In this document: piece after piece, positions 1 to 10,322 of the stretch
How positions within the stretch are numbered: the stretch's first letter is position 1
Layout of the letters: every line of letters begins with the position of its first letter
NCBI RefSeq assembly: GCF_007713705.1
Contig: NZ_VMSJ01000001.1
Location: forward strand, 372,001-436,000
Direction of reading: 5' to 3'
Source of the DNA: Salinicoccus cyprini
Lineage (GTDB): Bacteria; Bacillota; Bacilli; Staphylococcales; Salinicoccaceae
DNA: 64,000 nt
Made by a program: the position numbers and the translations under genes
Notes under the pieces: model-generated
Told to the model about the DNA's origin: nothing
Databases searched by the model: none
Seen by the model: the letters and a program-made list of their open reading frames with translations, nothing else

Positions 1-90
1 GGCGGCAGCGTACTGCTCATCGCCTTCCTACTTTTCATCATTGTGACATTTTTTGTCGAAAAGGACGGGCGTAGCGACCAGAATTGGTAA
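1..90 (+). CDS. C-terminal end of a membrane protein (partial)
   Basis: An open frame runs from the window edge to a TAA at 88-90 and encodes about 29 residues: a hydrophobic stretch (VLLIAFLLFIIVTFF) followed by a short polar tail ending in QNW. This looks like a last transmembrane helix with a cytoplasmic tail. The rest of the gene lies outside the window, so the family cannot be named. Confidence 0.5.
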   Translation, partial: GGSVLLIAFLLFIIVTFFVEKDGRSDQNW

Positions 91-161
91 TTCCGCTCAG
101 CTAAAGAATTTTTTTGTGTTTGAGTTGATTTTTAAGGGAATGTACTGTCTATAACAACTAT

Positions 162-1139
162 ATGGAAAGTGAGTTGAAACCTTTGGAATATATTCTTCTG
201 ATCGTCGGCTTCGTACTGCTGATCAAGGGTGCTGATTATTTTGTTGAAGGAGCGTCCAACATTGCGGTGAAACTCAATGTGTCGCCACTCCTCGTCGGCT
301 TGACGATTGTGGCGATGGGCACCAGCTCGCCGGAAGCGACAGTTGCCATTCTGGCAGCAATCGATGGGAGTTCCGGCGTTGTCCTCGGTAATGTCATCGG
401 AAGTAACATTGTGAACATAACTGTCGTTGTCGGTCTTACTGCGCTGATTGCACCACTGACCGTACAGAGTGAAACCGTGCGGAAGGAAATTCCTTTTGCA
501 CTGCTTGCGGCAATCGTCATGATGATACTGATGGTCGATGTCGCACTTCAGAGCGGTGGAGAAAATATCATCACCCGTGGCGATGGTCTGATCATCCTGC
601 TGTTCTTCGCAGTATTTCTATACTATGTATTCGAGATGGCACGTAAAAACCGTTCGAACAATGTAGAAGAAGTGAACACGGATGTCGGTGAATCGTGGCT
701 GAAAAACATTCTTTTCACAATTGGCGGGCTGGTCGCAATCATCATCGGCGGAGAAATGGTCGTCAGCAGCGCCACTGAAATCGCACTGGCGCTCGGCATG
801 AGTGAAGCACTGGTCGGGCTGACAATTGTCGCTGTGGGCACATCCCTGCCTGAAATCATGACTTCTGTAACAGCAGCCATGAAAGGGAAGGGCGACATGG
901 CAATCGGTAACGTCGTCGGCAGTAACATTTTCAACATCCTGTTTGTAACAGGTACTGCAGCGACCGTCGCACCGATCGCTGCCGAATCCAAGCTGTTCTT
1001 CGATGGCTGGGTGATGGTTGCATTGACTGTACTGCTGCTGATCTTCTCACGAACGCATTTCAAGATCGGACGAAAAGAAGGGGCTGTACTGCTTGTAGCA
1101 TATGTCGCTTATCTGATCTATATCATCATAAGAAACTAG
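162..1139 (+). CDS. CaCA-family Na+/Ca2+ (cation) exchanger, YrbG-like
   Basis: This 325-residue integral membrane protein of about ten helices has the two inverted alpha-repeats of the calcium/cation antiporter family. The first repeat shows GTSSPEA near residue 52 with GNVIGSN after it. The second shows GTSLPE near residue 228 with GNVVGSNIFN. The acidic residue in each GTSxPE motif is the cation ligand in known exchangers. The two halves are joined by a short charged loop (ARKNRSNNVEEV). The family exchanges Na+ or H+ for Ca2+ across the plasma membrane; the actual ion is not decidable here. The ribosome-binding site before 162 is weak, so the exact start is uncertain. A hairpin at 1211-1240 probably ends the transcript. 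Confidence 0.85.
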   Translation: MESELKPLEYILLIVGFVLLIKGADYFVEGASNIAVKLNVSPLLVGLTIVAMGTSSPEATVAILAAIDGSSGVVLGNVIGSNIVNITVVVGLTALIAPLTVQSETVRKEIPFALLAAIVMMILMVDVALQSGGENIITRGDGLIILLFFAVFLYYVFEMARKNRSNNVEEVNTDVGESWLKNILFTIGGLVAIIIGGEMVVSSATEIALALGMSEALVGLTIVAVGTSLPEIMTSVTAAMKGKGDMAIGNVVGSNIFNILFVTGTAATVAPIAAESKLFFDGWVMVALTVLLLIFSRTHFKIGRKEGAVLLVAYVAYLIYIIIRN

Positions 1140-1210
1140 TATAAAATTGCGATAGTTAATTTATTGATTCGAATTATATTAATTATCTACATCTAAAAAA
1201 AATCAAAATG

Positions 1211-1247
1211 CCTCTTTTCCACCATATATAGGAAAGGAGGTTTTTTA
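1211..1247 (+). terminator. terminator-like hairpin containing the RBS of the NERD gene
   Basis: Arm CCTCTTTTCC (1211-1220), loop of 10 nt, arm GGAAAGGAGG (1231-1240), then six T. The arms pair over 10 bp with one G-T wobble. The 3' arm is also the Shine-Dalgarno sequence for the ATG at 1250. The structure can therefore act as terminator of the upstream exchanger gene and mask translation initiation of the downstream gene. Confidence 0.6.
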
Positions 1248-1249
1248 TT

Positions 1250-2221
1250 ATGCATAAAAGAAGAAAAACGATTGAACACCAGTGGCTGGAACTCATGGAT
1301 ATCAGAGGGGGGCTGTCTACAGAAGACCAGCGCAGGCTGGAGGCGCTTGAAATCGGACATGAAGGGGAATGCACATTCGATTTCTGGATGGAACGGTATG
1401 GTGATGAACAATGGCGTGTGTACCGGGATATATGGATTGATGCCGGCGGGCCGACGCAGGTGGATACGATGGTGGTGACAGAAACGGGGGTCTTCATTTT
1501 CGATGTGAAGAACTACTCCGGGGACTACGCCTATCTCAATGGCAGGTGGTCCGTCAATGGACGCCCCATCATCAAGGATATCTTTGTACAGCTGAAGCGG
1601 TCGATGGAGAAGGTGCATCTCATGCTGCGGCAGATCGATTTATCCCTGCAGGCGGAAGGATTGATTGTTTTCATCAATGAGCACTTTACTTTTGAATCGG
1701 AAGCGGGTATCGATGAAAGATTCGTGATGCGTCATACTTTGAAGAAGCACCTGCAGACGATGGATGAGGGGAGTGTAGTGATGCGGATGCCGATCGATAT
1801 GCTGTGTCGCCGGATTGAGTCTTATTTTATAGACAATCCATATCCGGCACCCGCATGCGACGATGATGTATATTCAAGACTGAAGAAAGGCGTCCGGTGT
1901 GCTGGCTGCGGCGGTTTCCGGCACATGGTGATGAGATATCATCTGAAGTGTTTGGGGTGTGGAAATAAAGAAGCCAAAGAACGTGCAGTTCTAAGGTCCA
2001 TCTGTGAATATGGCGTGCTGCGTAATGATAGGAACCTCCGAGTTAGAAATATTATTCATTTTGTGGATAATATTGTGTCTGAAAGGTACGTTCGTTTTTT
2101 ACTGGCTAAACATTTTGAGGCAATATCAAGAGGCAAGCACGCCGCTTACAAAAATATGAGGCAAGTATGGGAATACTGTGATATTAATGTCACGAGCAAG
2201 TACAAAGATAGGAAAATTTGA
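1250..2221 (+). CDS. NERD-domain (nuclease-related) protein with C-terminal zinc ribbon
   Basis: The 323-residue protein has an N-terminal nuclease-related domain at about residues 30-130: GHEGE (36-40), QVD (70-72) and DVKN (85-88). These correspond to the G-x-x-G-E, Q-x-D and E/D-x-K elements of the restriction-endonuclease-like NERD fold, with Asp in place of the usual Glu. A CxxC...CxxC zinc ribbon follows (Cys217/220 and Cys234/237), then a basic helical tail. NERD proteins are thought to act on nucleic acid, but no substrate is known for this type. A very strong Shine-Dalgarno (GGAAAGGAGG) lies 9 nt before ATG 1250 inside a hairpin. A degenerate paralogue lies at 54377-55260 on the other strand. 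Confidence 0.8.
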   Translation: MHKRRKTIEHQWLELMDIRGGLSTEDQRRLEALEIGHEGECTFDFWMERYGDEQWRVYRDIWIDAGGPTQVDTMVVTETGVFIFDVKNYSGDYAYLNGRWSVNGRPIIKDIFVQLKRSMEKVHLMLRQIDLSLQAEGLIVFINEHFTFESEAGIDERFVMRHTLKKHLQTMDEGSVVMRMPIDMLCRRIESYFIDNPYPAPACDDDVYSRLKKGVRCAGCGGFRHMVMRYHLKCLGCGNKEAKERAVLRSICEYGVLRNDRNLRVRNIIHFVDNIVSERYVRFLLAKHFEAISRGKHAAYKNMRQVWEYCDINVTSKYKDRKI

Positions 2222-2231
2222 TAAATTTTAA

Positions 2232-2313
2232 GTCCAACTGACGTTCGTGCATCCGACGAGTGACAATTAGGCGTCCAATTGACGTTCGTGCGCCCGACGA
2301 GTAACAATTAGGT
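2232..2313. repeat. two tandem copies of a 41-bp repeat
   Basis: Copy 1 (2232-2272) and copy 2 (2273-2313) share GTCCAA-TGACGTTCGTGC, CCGACGAGT and ACAATTAGG with only a few substitutions. They sit between the NERD gene and the folD terminator. I do not recognise the family. The unit has short inverted ends (CAATTG / CAATTA) in copy 2. Confidence 0.75.
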
Positions 2314-2346
2314 GTCTCATCGCTCAACATCCCCGCATAAACTCAA

Positions 2347-2400
2347 AAACCCCGGATTCCATCCGACTGCAATTACGCAATCAGATGAAATCCGGGGTTT
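2347..2400 (-). terminator. rho-independent terminator of folD
   Basis: AAACCCCGGATT (2347-2358) pairs with AATCCGGGGTTT (2389-2400), extended inward by an imperfect GATGA/CCATC match. On the minus strand the stem is followed by TTTTTGAGTTT, as expected for the 3' end of folD (stop at 2404). Confidence 0.8.
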
Positions 2401-2403
2401 CTC

Positions 2404-3255
2404 CTATTCAAGCCCGTTATGCCATTTGGCAGCGAGCAGTGTATTGTTGAGGACCATCGTAATGGTCATGGGGCCGACGCCGCCGGGCACCGGGGTGATG
2501 TAGCTGGCGACTGCCTTGGCGGATTCGAAGTCGACGTCTCCGACGAGTTTTTCGTCGACGACGCTATTGCCGACATCGACGACGATGGCGCCTTCCTTCA
2601 GATGCATCCCGGTAACGAGTCCGGGTGCCCCGACGGCACTGATGACGACGTCAAAGTGTTTCAGTTTATCAATCATGCCCTGTGTCCGGGAGTGCATCAA
2701 CGTAACAGTTGCATGGGCATCAGTGAGCAACTTGGCGACGGGCTGGCCGACGATGTGGGAGCGTCCGATGACTGCGACGTCCTTTCCTTCCAGTGGTCCG
2801 GTGTGCTTGAGCAGTTCCATGATGCCGAGTGGTGTACACGGTACAAAAGTGCGTTGGCCGGTGTAGAGTCGACCGATGTTCGTCGGGTGGAAACCGTCAA
2901 CATCTTTATGTGGGGCAATCGCTTCGAGCACTTTCTCTTCGCTGATCTGCTCAGGCAGCGGCACCTGGACGAGAATGCCATTGACGGTGTCATCGTTGTT
3001 CAGTCGTTCGATCGTATCGAGCAGTTCCGTTTCCGCAACATCTGCATCCAGATGGATGATGCCGGAAGACATGCCGATCTTCTCGGCCGCCTTGTTTTTT
3101 GAGCGGACGTAGCTCAACGAAGCGCCATCGTTTCCAACGATGACCACTGTCAGATTCGGGGTGATGCCCTGAGCTTTCAACTTCTCGACTTCTTCCGCGA
3201 GACCTGCGCGATAGGCCTTCGCAATTTCCCTGCCGTTCAAAAGTTCTGCTGTCAT
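2404..3255 (-). CDS. folD: bifunctional methylenetetrahydrofolate dehydrogenase / methenyltetrahydrofolate cyclohydrolase FolD
   Basis: FolD interconverts 5,10-methylene-THF and 10-formyl-THF with NADP+ in the cytosol. It provides the formyl donor used by PurN and PurH of the adjacent operon. The 283-residue length is normal. Diagnostic motifs are [14 protein letters not shown] with the catalytic Lys near residue 54, the substrate-loop motif [11 protein letters not shown], the dinucleotide-binding GRSHIVGQP near residue 162, and PGGVGPMT near the C-terminus. The start is ATG 3255, preceded on the minus strand by CAGGAGGCG at good distance. It is transcribed divergently from purE, the same arrangement as in S. 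aureus. Confidence 0.97.
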   Translation of the reverse strand: MTAELLNGREIAKAYRAGLAEEVEKLKAQGITPNLTVVIVGNDGASLSYVRSKNKAAEKIGMSSGIIHLDADVAETELLDTIERLNNDDTVNGILVQVPLPEQISEEKVLEAIAPHKDVDGFHPTNIGRLYTGQRTFVPCTPLGIMELLKHTGPLEGKDVAVIGRSHIVGQPVAKLLTDAHATVTLMHSRTQGMIDKLKHFDVVISAVGAPGLVTGMHLKEGAIVVDVGNSVVDEKLVGDVDFESAKAVASYITPVPGGVGPMTITMVLNNTLLAAKWHNGLE

Positions 3256-3429
3256 TTAAAAACGCCTCCTGAATGATATTCCATTTCCATTATCCATGAC
3301 TTTGCTTCAAATCTCCATTTTCAAGCAGAATAAACACCATACGTATCCGACTTCGTAAAGCCGTTTAACCCACATAATACCGTATGTTTATTTAAAAAAG
3401 CAACCTGAATGATAACAAAATACAAACTA

Positions 3430-3461
3430 TATAATATAAATAAATAAAAACGTTCGCTTTT
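3430..3461 (+). promoter_or_regulatory. purE promoter region with a PurR-like box
   Basis: The 282-bp gap between folD and purE holds a TATAAT at 3430-3435 and, just downstream, AACGTTCGCTTTT (3449-3461). The latter is the reverse complement of the Bacillus PurR box AWWWCCGAACWWT with two mismatches. I could not find a convincing second box at the usual spacing or a clear -35, so PurR control is an inference from the match and the operon's function. Confidence 0.45.
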
Positions 3462-3537
3462 AGGTTGATTATCCATATCCAAATTGTTAAGCTATACATG
3501 AGGAAAAAACATCTGAATGCAGAGAGGGTATTTATTC

Positions 3538-4020
3538 ATGACAGTTGGAATTATTATGGGCAGTTCTTCGGACTGGCCGACGATGAAGCATGCATGCGAT
3601 ATGCTGGATACTTTTTCGGTCCCCTATGAGAAAAAAGTGGTGAGTGCCCATCGTACACCGGAGATGATGATGGATTATGCAAAAACGGCACATGAACGCG
3701 GTATCAAGGTGATCATCGCAGGTGCAGGGGGCGCTGCACACCTGCCTGGAATGGTGGCATCGATGACAAACGTACCGGTCATCGGCGTACCGATTGAATC
3801 GAAGGCGCTGCAAGGTCTTGATTCACTCCTGTCAATCGTCCAGATGCCTGGCGGCATACCGGTTGCTACGACGGCGATCGGCAAGGCAGGCAGCACGAAT
3901 GCCGGCATACTGGCGGCAAGGATGCTGGCCGTGGGCGATTCCGGGCTGTACGAAAAACTTGAAGCATACACGACATCATTGGAAGAGAAAGTGGAGGCGA
4001 TGCAGAATGACCTCAATTAG
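3538..4020 (+). CDS. purE: N5-carboxyaminoimidazole ribonucleotide mutase PurE
   Basis: PurE converts N5-CAIR, made by PurK, into CAIR in IMP synthesis. The 160-residue protein begins [16 protein letters not shown] with the GSxSD phosphate-binding signature, then SAHRTPEMM with the mutase histidine, and [11 protein letters not shown]. An ATG also exists at 3517, but ATG 3538 has GAGAGGG about 8 nt upstream and matches the family N-terminus, so it is chosen. It is the first gene of the eleven-gene purine operon. Confidence 0.96.
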   Translation: MTVGIIMGSSSDWPTMKHACDMLDTFSVPYEKKVVSAHRTPEMMMDYAKTAHERGIKVIIAGAGGAAHLPGMVASMTNVPVIGVPIESKALQGLDSLLSIVQMPGGIPVATTAIGKAGSTNAGILAARMLAVGDSGLYEKLEAYTTSLEEKVEAMQNDLN

Positions 4021-5128
4021 ACTGGGTGGCACAATCGGTATCATCGGCGGCGGACAGCTCGGTAAGATGCTGGCGCAGAGCGCGCTCAGGATGGGCTATA
4101 GAGTTGCCATTCTGGATCCTTCTGAAGATGCACCGGCACGCAGCACATGCCATACATTCATCCATGCAGCCTTCAGCGATTTTGATGCACTGAAGCAGCT
4201 ATGCGAACAATCCGACGTCGTCACCTACGAATTTGAAAATATAGACGCACACATTCTGCGCACACTCGTCAACGACTATCATGTGCCGCAAGGTGCCGAA
4301 ACGGTCCTGACACTTCAGAACCGTGATCTTGAAAAGACGGCGATCCGGAATTCCGGAGCCGATGTCGTTCCTTACGAAAAGCTTGCAGGCAAAGCTCAAC
4401 TCGAACAGTTCATCGAAAGCCATCAGCTCCCCGTCATCGTCAAGACGTCGACAGGCGGATACGACGGCAAGGGCCAGGTGCTGATCGAGACAGAAGCCGA
4501 ACTCGACACACTCGACATTCCATTTGATGAAGCGGAATGGGTGGTGGAGAAATATCTGCAGCTCGAACGGGAAGTGTCACTGACCGTTGCACGCAGCACG
4601 AGCGGCCAGGTCGTCTATTTTCCACTGCAGGAGAATCTGCATAAGGATCAGATACTCTACCGTACGATTGCACCGGCGCGTGTCGACTATATGGAAGAGG
4701 CGAAAACAGCAGTCGACAAGATCATGGCTGCGATGCACTTTGTCGGTGTATTCACGGTCGAGTGCTTCATCGATCAGGAAGGCAAGCTCTACGTCAATGA
4801 GATTGCACCGAGACCACACAACTCGGCGCATCATACGATCGAATCATGCAGCATCAGCCAGTTCGACGCACACATTCTGGCGATTCTCGACCATCCGATG
4901 CCCGAAGTCCATCAGCATCAGCCTGCGGTCATGATGAACCTGCTTGGTGATGACCTCGATCGCCTTGAAGAGAAGCTTTTCACCGAACCCGACTGGCGTG
5001 TCCACGTCTACGGCAAGACAGGGCGCAAGCCTGCCCGCAAGATGGGACATGTTACTGTACTGACTGATGATCTGGACACTACGCTTGACCAGCTCGAGCA
5101 AAAATTTATCAAGGGAGTCGAAGTATGA
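4007..5128 (+). CDS. purK: 5-(carboxyamino)imidazole ribonucleotide synthase PurK
   Basis: PurK is an ATP-grasp enzyme that carboxylates AIR with bicarbonate to N5-CAIR. The 373-residue protein has the N-terminal nucleotide-binding [13 protein letters not shown], the ATP-grasp core [12 protein letters not shown], the metal-binding [16 protein letters not shown], and a C-terminal lobe. The frame is open far upstream inside purE, but ATG 4007 has GGAGG 9 nt before it (3993-3997) and gives the family start, overlapping the purE 3' end by 14 bp. Such overlap implies translational coupling. Confidence 0.95.
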   Translation: MTSIRLGGTIGIIGGGQLGKMLAQSALRMGYRVAILDPSEDAPARSTCHTFIHAAFSDFDALKQLCEQSDVVTYEFENIDAHILRTLVNDYHVPQGAETVLTLQNRDLEKTAIRNSGADVVPYEKLAGKAQLEQFIESHQLPVIVKTSTGGYDGKGQVLIETEAELDTLDIPFDEAEWVVEKYLQLEREVSLTVARSTSGQVVYFPLQENLHKDQILYRTIAPARVDYMEEAKTAVDKIMAAMHFVGVFTVECFIDQEGKLYVNEIAPRPHNSAHHTIESCSISQFDAHILAILDHPMPEVHQHQPAVMMNLLGDDLDRLEEKLFTEPDWRVHVYGKTGRKPARKMGHVTVLTDDLDTTLDQLEQKFIKGVEV

Positions 5129-5829
5129 TGCTGTTATATGAAGGCAAGGCAAAAAGGGTCTACCGTACAGAGGCGGAGGATGTCTACCGCATCGAATATA
5201 AGGATGAAGTGACGGCAGGCAATGGGGAGAAGCATGATTTCCTTACAGGCAAGGGCAGGCTCAACAACCTGATCTCCTCCGATATCTTCCAGTATATGGC
5301 CGATCATGGTGTCGCTTCCCATTTCATCGAGCGCATCAGCGAAACGGAACAGCTCGTCCGTTCGGTCGAAATCATTCCGCTTGAAGTGGTCGTCCGCAAC
5401 TATGCATCCGGCAGCATCGTCAAACGTCTCGGACTCGAGCCCTATCAGCTGATGACACCCCCACTCGTGGAATTCTACTATAAGAAGGACGAATTGAACG
5501 ATCCGATTCTGACGGACGCGCATGTGGAGATGCTCGGACTCGCAACACCTGATGAAATCGAAGCACTGAAATCAGCTGCTTTGAAAATAAATAGTGTCCT
5601 CAGCCGGATGATGGAAGAGATGCAGCTGTCGCTCATCGACTTCAAAGTAGAGTTCGGCAAGGACCAGGCCGGCAACATCGTTCTGGCGGATGAGATTTCC
5701 CCGGATACGTGCCGCATCGTCGATATGGAGACGAAAGAGAACTTCGATAAGGATGTATACCGCAACAGCACCGGTTCGCTGCTCGATACGTACAGTGAAT
5801 TCTATAACAAGATGGAGGCCCTTAAATAA
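5125..5829 (+). CDS. purC: phosphoribosylaminoimidazole-succinocarboxamide synthase (SAICAR synthetase) PurC
   Basis: PurC condenses CAIR with aspartate using ATP. The protein is about 234 residues, with the N-terminal [11 protein letters not shown] nucleotide-binding segment, the [10 protein letters not shown] motif near residue 92, and the signature [13 protein letters not shown] near residue 190. Two in-frame ATGs (5125 and 5128) follow AAGGGAG; the first overlaps the purK stop as ATGA. Either start gives a normal enzyme. Confidence 0.96.
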   Translation: MMLLYEGKAKRVYRTEAEDVYRIEYKDEVTAGNGEKHDFLTGKGRLNNLISSDIFQYMADHGVASHFIERISETEQLVRSVEIIPLEVVVRNYASGSIVKRLGLEPYQLMTPPLVEFYYKKDELNDPILTDAHVEMLGLATPDEIEALKSAALKINSVLSRMMEEMQLSLIDFKVEFGKDQAGNIVLADEISPDTCRIVDMETKENFDKDVYRNSTGSLLDTYSEFYNKMEALK

Positions 5830-6086
5830 TGAAAAAAGTAGAACTGATCGTTACATTGAAACCGCAGGTACTGGATACGCAGGGTGAAGCACTGAATCGC
5901 GCGGTGCACGAACTGGATCATGACGAAATCAACAACATCCGCGTCGGCAAGGTGCTTTATTTCGACATCGACGAGACGGATGACGCGAAGATCGATGAGA
6001 ATGTGCGCCAGCTGTCCGAGAAACTGTTCACCAATACAGTCATCGAGACGTACTCATACAAGGTGCTCGAAGAGGTGTCCCAGTAA
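5829..6086 (+). CDS. purS: phosphoribosylformylglycinamidine synthase subunit PurS
   Basis: PurS is the 85-residue small subunit that bridges PurQ and PurL in the FGAM synthase complex of Gram-positive bacteria. The beginning [20 protein letters not shown] and the later VRVGKV-like [12 protein letters not shown] are typical. It overlaps purC by one base (TAATG) and purQ by one base, so the three subunits are translated in tandem. Confidence 0.95.
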   Translation: MKKVELIVTLKPQVLDTQGEALNRAVHELDHDEINNIRVGKVLYFDIDETDDAKIDENVRQLSEKLFTNTVIETYSYKVLEEVSQ

Positions 6087-6763
6087 TGAAGTTTGCAGTC
6101 ATCAGATTTCCAGGGTCCAACTGTGACAGAGATATGCTGAACGCAATCGTCAAGGCGGGCGGCGAAGCGGAATACGTCGACTATCGTGAGACAACGCTCT
6201 CCGGCTTCGACGGCGTACTTATTCCGGGCGGCTTTTCATTCGGCGACTACTTGAGGAGCGGCGCGATGGCAAGTGTGGCACCGATCACAGCGGCCATCAA
6301 AGAAGTGGCGGCAGATAATAAGCCGGTGCTCGGCGTATGCAATGGATTCCAGATTCTTACCGAAATCGGCCTCCTGCCGGGTGCGCTCATCTTCAACGAT
6401 ACACATACTTTCATTTCACGCAATGAGACGCTGACGATTACAAATAACGACACACCATTTACAAGCGAGTACGAAGAAGGGGAAACGGTCGTCTACCCGG
6501 TGGCGCATGGAGAAGGGCACTACTACTGTGACGACGAAACGTACCAGCAGCTCGTAGCCAACAACCAGATTGTACTGACGTACAACGATAACCCGAACGG
6601 ATCAAGAAATGACATCGCCGGCATCATCAATGAAAACGGCAATGTCCTCGGTATGATGCCGCATCCGGAGCGCGCACTGGAAGCACTGCTCGGCAGCGAC
6701 GATGGCATGAGACTTTTTGCAAGAATGACGGAATGGGAGGCAGAACATGATTACATTCACTGA
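6086..6763 (+). CDS. purQ: phosphoribosylformylglycinamidine synthase glutaminase subunit PurQ
   Basis: A class I glutamine amidotransferase of 225 residues that supplies ammonia to PurL. The nucleophile elbow GVCNGFQ is near residue 86, and the catalytic HPERALE pair sits near residues 193-195. The N-terminal [15 protein letters not shown] is characteristic. It overlaps the start of purL by 17 bp. Confidence 0.96.
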   Translation: MKFAVIRFPGSNCDRDMLNAIVKAGGEAEYVDYRETTLSGFDGVLIPGGFSFGDYLRSGAMASVAPITAAIKEVAADNKPVLGVCNGFQILTEIGLLPGALIFNDTHTFISRNETLTITNNDTPFTSEYEEGETVVYPVAHGEGHYYCDDETYQQLVANNQIVLTYNDNPNGSRNDIAGIINENGNVLGMMPHPERALEALLGSDDGMRLFARMTEWEAEHDYIH

Positions 6764-8924
6764 GCCGAACGAACAGGTGATAAAAGAAGAAAAACTGTAT
6801 GCCGATATGGGGCTCTCCGACAAGGAGTATGACAAGGTCGTCGAAATTCTCGGCAGACAGCCGAACTACACGGAAACCGGCATCTTTTCGGTCATGTGGA
6901 GTGAGCACTGCTCCTATAAGCACTCGAAGCCTTTCCTGACACAGTTCCCGACAACCGGCGAACATGTACTGATGGGACCGGGCGAGGGTGCAGGCGTTGT
7001 GGATATCGGCGATAATCAGGCGGTCGTGTTCAAAGTGGAATCCCACAACCACCCATCCGCTGTCGAACCCTACCAGGGTGCAGCAACGGGTGTTGGAGGC
7101 ATCATCCGCGACATCGTCTCGATTGGTGCACGTCCGATCGGTCTCTTGAACTCACTGCGTTTCGGTGAACTTTCAGAAGCGAACAATCGCCGTCTGCTCA
7201 GAGGTGTCGTTGCCGGCATCGGCGGCTACGGCAACTGCATCGGCATCCCGACCGTCTCCGGTGAAGTCGAGTTCGACCGCTCCTATGACGGTAACCCGCT
7301 CGTCAACGCAATGTGTGTCGGCATCATCGATCATGACAAGATCCAGAAGGGGACGGCGAAAGGCATCGGCAATAAAGTCATCTACGTCGGTCTGAAAACA
7401 GGGCGCGACGGCATTCACGGTGCGACTTTCGCATCAGAGGAACTGACGGAGGAATCCGAGTCCAAGCGTCCATCCGTACAGATCGGTGATCCATTCACAG
7501 GCAAGAAGCTGATGGAGGCGACACTCGAAGCAATCCAGCAGCCGGAACTCGTCGGCATCCAGGATATGGGCGCAGCCGGTCTGACATCTTCAAGTGCTGA
7601 AATGGCAGCTAAAGGCGAGTCCGGTATTGCGCTGCATCTCGATCAGGTACCGGTCAGGGAAGCCGGCATCACACCTTACGAAATGATGCTGTCGGAAACA
7701 CAGGAACGCATGCTGCTCGTCGTCAAGGACGGTACAGAAGATAAGTTCCTGTCGATGTTCGAAGACTTCGAGCTCGATGCAGCAGTCATCGGAGAAGTGA
7801 CCAATACCGACCGTCTTGAGCTTTTCTTCCACGGCGAAAAATATGCGGACATTCCGGTTCAGCCGCTATCCGACGAAGCACCGGTCTACATTCTGGAAGG
7901 CGCGGCACCGGCAATAGACGACACAGCGCATCATTATGGAGATCAGGATCTGAACACCGTCTTCGATGCATTGATCGGCCACCCGACACACGGTTCGAAA
8001 CGCTATATATATGAACAGTATGACAATCAGGTCGGCGCGAACACGGTACAGAAATCCGGTTTCGGTTCCGGCATCGTGCGTGTCGAAGGGACGGACAAGG
8101 CGATTGCGATGGCCATCGACGGCAAGAGCCGCTACGTCTATGCCGACCCGTTGAATGGCGGCAAGGAAGCAGTGGCCCAGACTTTCCGCAGCATCATTTC
8201 CACCGGTGCGGTTCCACTGGCGATGACGGACTGCCTGAACTACGGCAGCCCGGAAAAACCGGAAATCTATCATCAGCTGGGCGAATCGACACGCGGTATG
8301 GCTGAAGCATGTGCCGCGCTGTCGACACCGGTCGTATCCGGAAACGTCAGTCTGTACAATGAATCGAAAGGCACCATCCTGCCGACCCCGGTCATCGGCA
8401 TGGTCGGCCTGATCGAGGATGTCAACTTCATGGCCGATCTCAAAGTCGAATCAGGCGACGCCGTCTACCTCGTCGGCGAGACGGAAAAGGCATTCGCCGG
8501 CAGCCAGATCGAGAAGCTGATCGACAATGATATCAGAAAGCAGACACGCCATATCGACCTTGAACTGGAATATGCGCGCGGCATGGACCTGCGCGAGCGT
8601 CTCATCAATAAAGAAGTGAAGAAGATTGCACCGGTCGGTCGTGGCGGCATCGCCATCAAACTGGCACAGCTCTCAGCGTTCCACCAGCTCGGCATCGACG
8701 CGACACTTGACCTCGACGGTGAAGATCTTTTTGCAGAGAATGCGTCCCGCTATATCGTGATTGCACCTTCCGGCCAGAATATCACGGACGGAAAAGAAAT
8801 CGGCAGACTGACGGATGAAGAGTTCCATATCGCAGCACGTGATCTTACAATCGACAGAAGCATTGAAACGATTTCAAGTATTTGGGAAGGGGCAATTCCA
8901 CAATGTATGACATCCGTGGACTAA
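6747..8924 (+). CDS. purL: phosphoribosylformylglycinamidine synthase II (PurL)
   Basis: PurL performs the ATP-dependent amidation of FGAR to FGAM with PurS and PurQ. The 725-residue length fits the small Gram-positive form without a fused glutaminase domain. Motifs include [35 protein letters not shown], the central [16 protein letters not shown], and [12 protein letters not shown] with [11 protein letters not shown] in the second half. The start codon lies inside purQ, indicating coupling. Confidence 0.97.
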   Translation: MITFTEPNEQVIKEEKLYADMGLSDKEYDKVVEILGRQPNYTETGIFSVMWSEHCSYKHSKPFLTQFPTTGEHVLMGPGEGAGVVDIGDNQAVVFKVESHNHPSAVEPYQGAATGVGGIIRDIVSIGARPIGLLNSLRFGELSEANNRRLLRGVVAGIGGYGNCIGIPTVSGEVEFDRSYDGNPLVNAMCVGIIDHDKIQKGTAKGIGNKVIYVGLKTGRDGIHGATFASEELTEESESKRPSVQIGDPFTGKKLMEATLEAIQQPELVGIQDMGAAGLTSSSAEMAAKGESGIALHLDQVPVREAGITPYEMMLSETQERMLLVVKDGTEDKFLSMFEDFELDAAVIGEVTNTDRLELFFHGEKYADIPVQPLSDEAPVYILEGAAPAIDDTAHHYGDQDLNTVFDALIGHPTHGSKRYIYEQYDNQVGANTVQKSGFGSGIVRVEGTDKAIAMAIDGKSRYVYADPLNGGKEAVAQTFRSIISTGAVPLAMTDCLNYGSPEKPEIYHQLGESTRGMAEACAALSTPVVSGNVSLYNESKGTILPTPVIGMVGLIEDVNFMADLKVESGDAVYLVGETEKAFAGSQIEKLIDNDIRKQTRHIDLELEYARGMDLRERLINKEVKKIAPVGRGGIAIKLAQLSAFHQLGIDATLDLDGEDLFAENASRYIVIAPSGQNITDGKEIGRLTDEEFHIAARDLTIDRSIETISSIWEGAIPQCMTSVD

Positions 8925-10321
8925 ATGAAGAATGTGGCGTGTTCGGAATCTTCAACCATCCACAAGCCAGTGAACTGACCTATATTGCACTGCACAGCCT
9001 GCAGCACCGCGGGCAGGAAGGTGCAGGCATCGTCTGCTCCAATGGTGAATACCTGTTCGGCGCACGCGGCATGGGCCTTCTGACGGAAGCACTGTCGAAG
9101 GAGCAGCTCATGTCACTTGATACGTTTCCGCATGCCATCGGACACGTCCGCTATGCGACAACAGGCGGCAGTGAACTGTCGAACGTCCAGCCGTTCCTGT
9201 TCAAAAGCCACAAGGGCGACCTTGGCCTTGCCCACAACGGCAACCTCGTCAATGCACTGAGCGTACGCGAAGCACTTGAGGATGACGGTGCCATTTTCCA
9301 GACATCCTCGGACTCCGAAGTACTGGCTCACCTGATCCGTAAAAATAAAAGCCCGGACAAAAAGCAGCGCATCAAGACGGCCTTGCGCCAATTGAAGGGT
9401 GCCTTTGCATTCGTCATCCTGGACGAGGATTCACTGACAATCGCACTCGATGACCATGGTGTCCGTCCGCTCATGCTCGGCATGGTGGATGATGCGTATT
9501 GCGTCGCCAGCGAAACGTGTGCGTTTACGGCAATTGGTGCCGAGTACATTCGCGATATCGAACCCGGTGAACTGATCACGCTGAATGAGCAGGGCATCGA
9601 ATTCGACCACTACACGGATGTGTCGAAACCGAATCTGTGCTCGATGGAATACATCTATTTCGCCCGTGCGGATTCCGAATTTCGCGGCACATCGACGTAC
9701 ACGATCCGCAAATTGCTCGGCCAGCAGCTGGCACGCGAGATGGATATCGAGGCCGATATCGTCATCGGTGTACCGGATTCAAGCCTTGCAGCGGCAAAAG
9801 GGTTCTCGGAAGCATCCGGCATACCGCAGGAGCAGGGTCTGATCAAGAACCGCTACGTCGGCCGGACATTCATATCGAAAGGCCAGGAGGCGCGGGAGCG
9901 TGCGGTACGCATGAAGCTGTCGCCTGTCCGGGATGTTGTGGAAGGCAAGCGGGTCATCGTCATCGATGACTCCATCGTGCGGGGCACGACGAGCCGCTTC
10001 ATCGTCAAGGCATTGAAAAAAGCAGGGGCGAAGGAAGTGCATATGGGCGTCTCCTCACCACCGCTCAAAAACCCGTGCTTCTATGGCATCGATGTATCGA
10101 CCCATGCAGAAATCATTGCTTCGACAAAGTCGACAGAAGAGATCCGTGACGAAATCGGTGCGGACTCACTGAACTACCTTTCCGTCGATGCGATGCACGA
10201 TGTGTACTACTCCTATGGCTCGAAGGGCCAGTGTGACGCCTGCTTCACAGGCAACTATCCAATTGAAATCATCGATCGTCTCCTCCCGCAGGAGAAGGAT
10301 CTGAAAACGAAAGGGGTCTGA
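8903..10321 (+). CDS. purF: amidophosphoribosyltransferase PurF
   Basis: PurF catalyses the committed step, transfer of glutamine amide nitrogen to PRPP. The 472-residue protein starts [15 protein letters not shown]. The first residues are a propeptide removed to expose Cys12 as the N-terminal nucleophile, the Bacillus-type maturation. Later motifs are [19 protein letters not shown], and the PRPP site [14 protein letters not shown]. Cysteines for the Bacillus-type Fe-S cluster are plausible (CFYG, GQCDACF) but not proven. ATG 8903 has AAGGGG 10 nt upstream; an upstream in-frame TTG at 8882 is less likely. The 5' end lies within purL. Confidence 0.96.
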   Translation: MYDIRGLNEECGVFGIFNHPQASELTYIALHSLQHRGQEGAGIVCSNGEYLFGARGMGLLTEALSKEQLMSLDTFPHAIGHVRYATTGGSELSNVQPFLFKSHKGDLGLAHNGNLVNALSVREALEDDGAIFQTSSDSEVLAHLIRKNKSPDKKQRIKTALRQLKGAFAFVILDEDSLTIALDDHGVRPLMLGMVDDAYCVASETCAFTAIGAEYIRDIEPGELITLNEQGIEFDHYTDVSKPNLCSMEYIYFARADSEFRGTSTYTIRKLLGQQLAREMDIEADIVIGVPDSSLAAAKGFSEASGIPQEQGLIKNRYVGRTFISKGQEARERAVRMKLSPVRDVVEGKRVIVIDDSIVRGTTSRFIVKALKKAGAKEVHMGVSSPPLKNPCFYGIDVSTHAEIIASTKSTEEIRDEIGADSLNYLSVDAMHDVYYSYGSKGQCDACFTGNYPIEIIDRLLPQEKDLKTKGV

Positions 10322-10322
10322 C

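Noticed and set aside
3256-3537. Purine (guanine) riboswitch before purE
   Set aside because: The conserved three-way-junction core sequences are not present and the leader is short; only a PurR-like box is supported.
3794-4006. Longer N-terminus for PurK reading through purE
   Set aside because: The extension is basic nonsense in an alternate frame of purE; ATG 4007 has the RBS and gives the family start.
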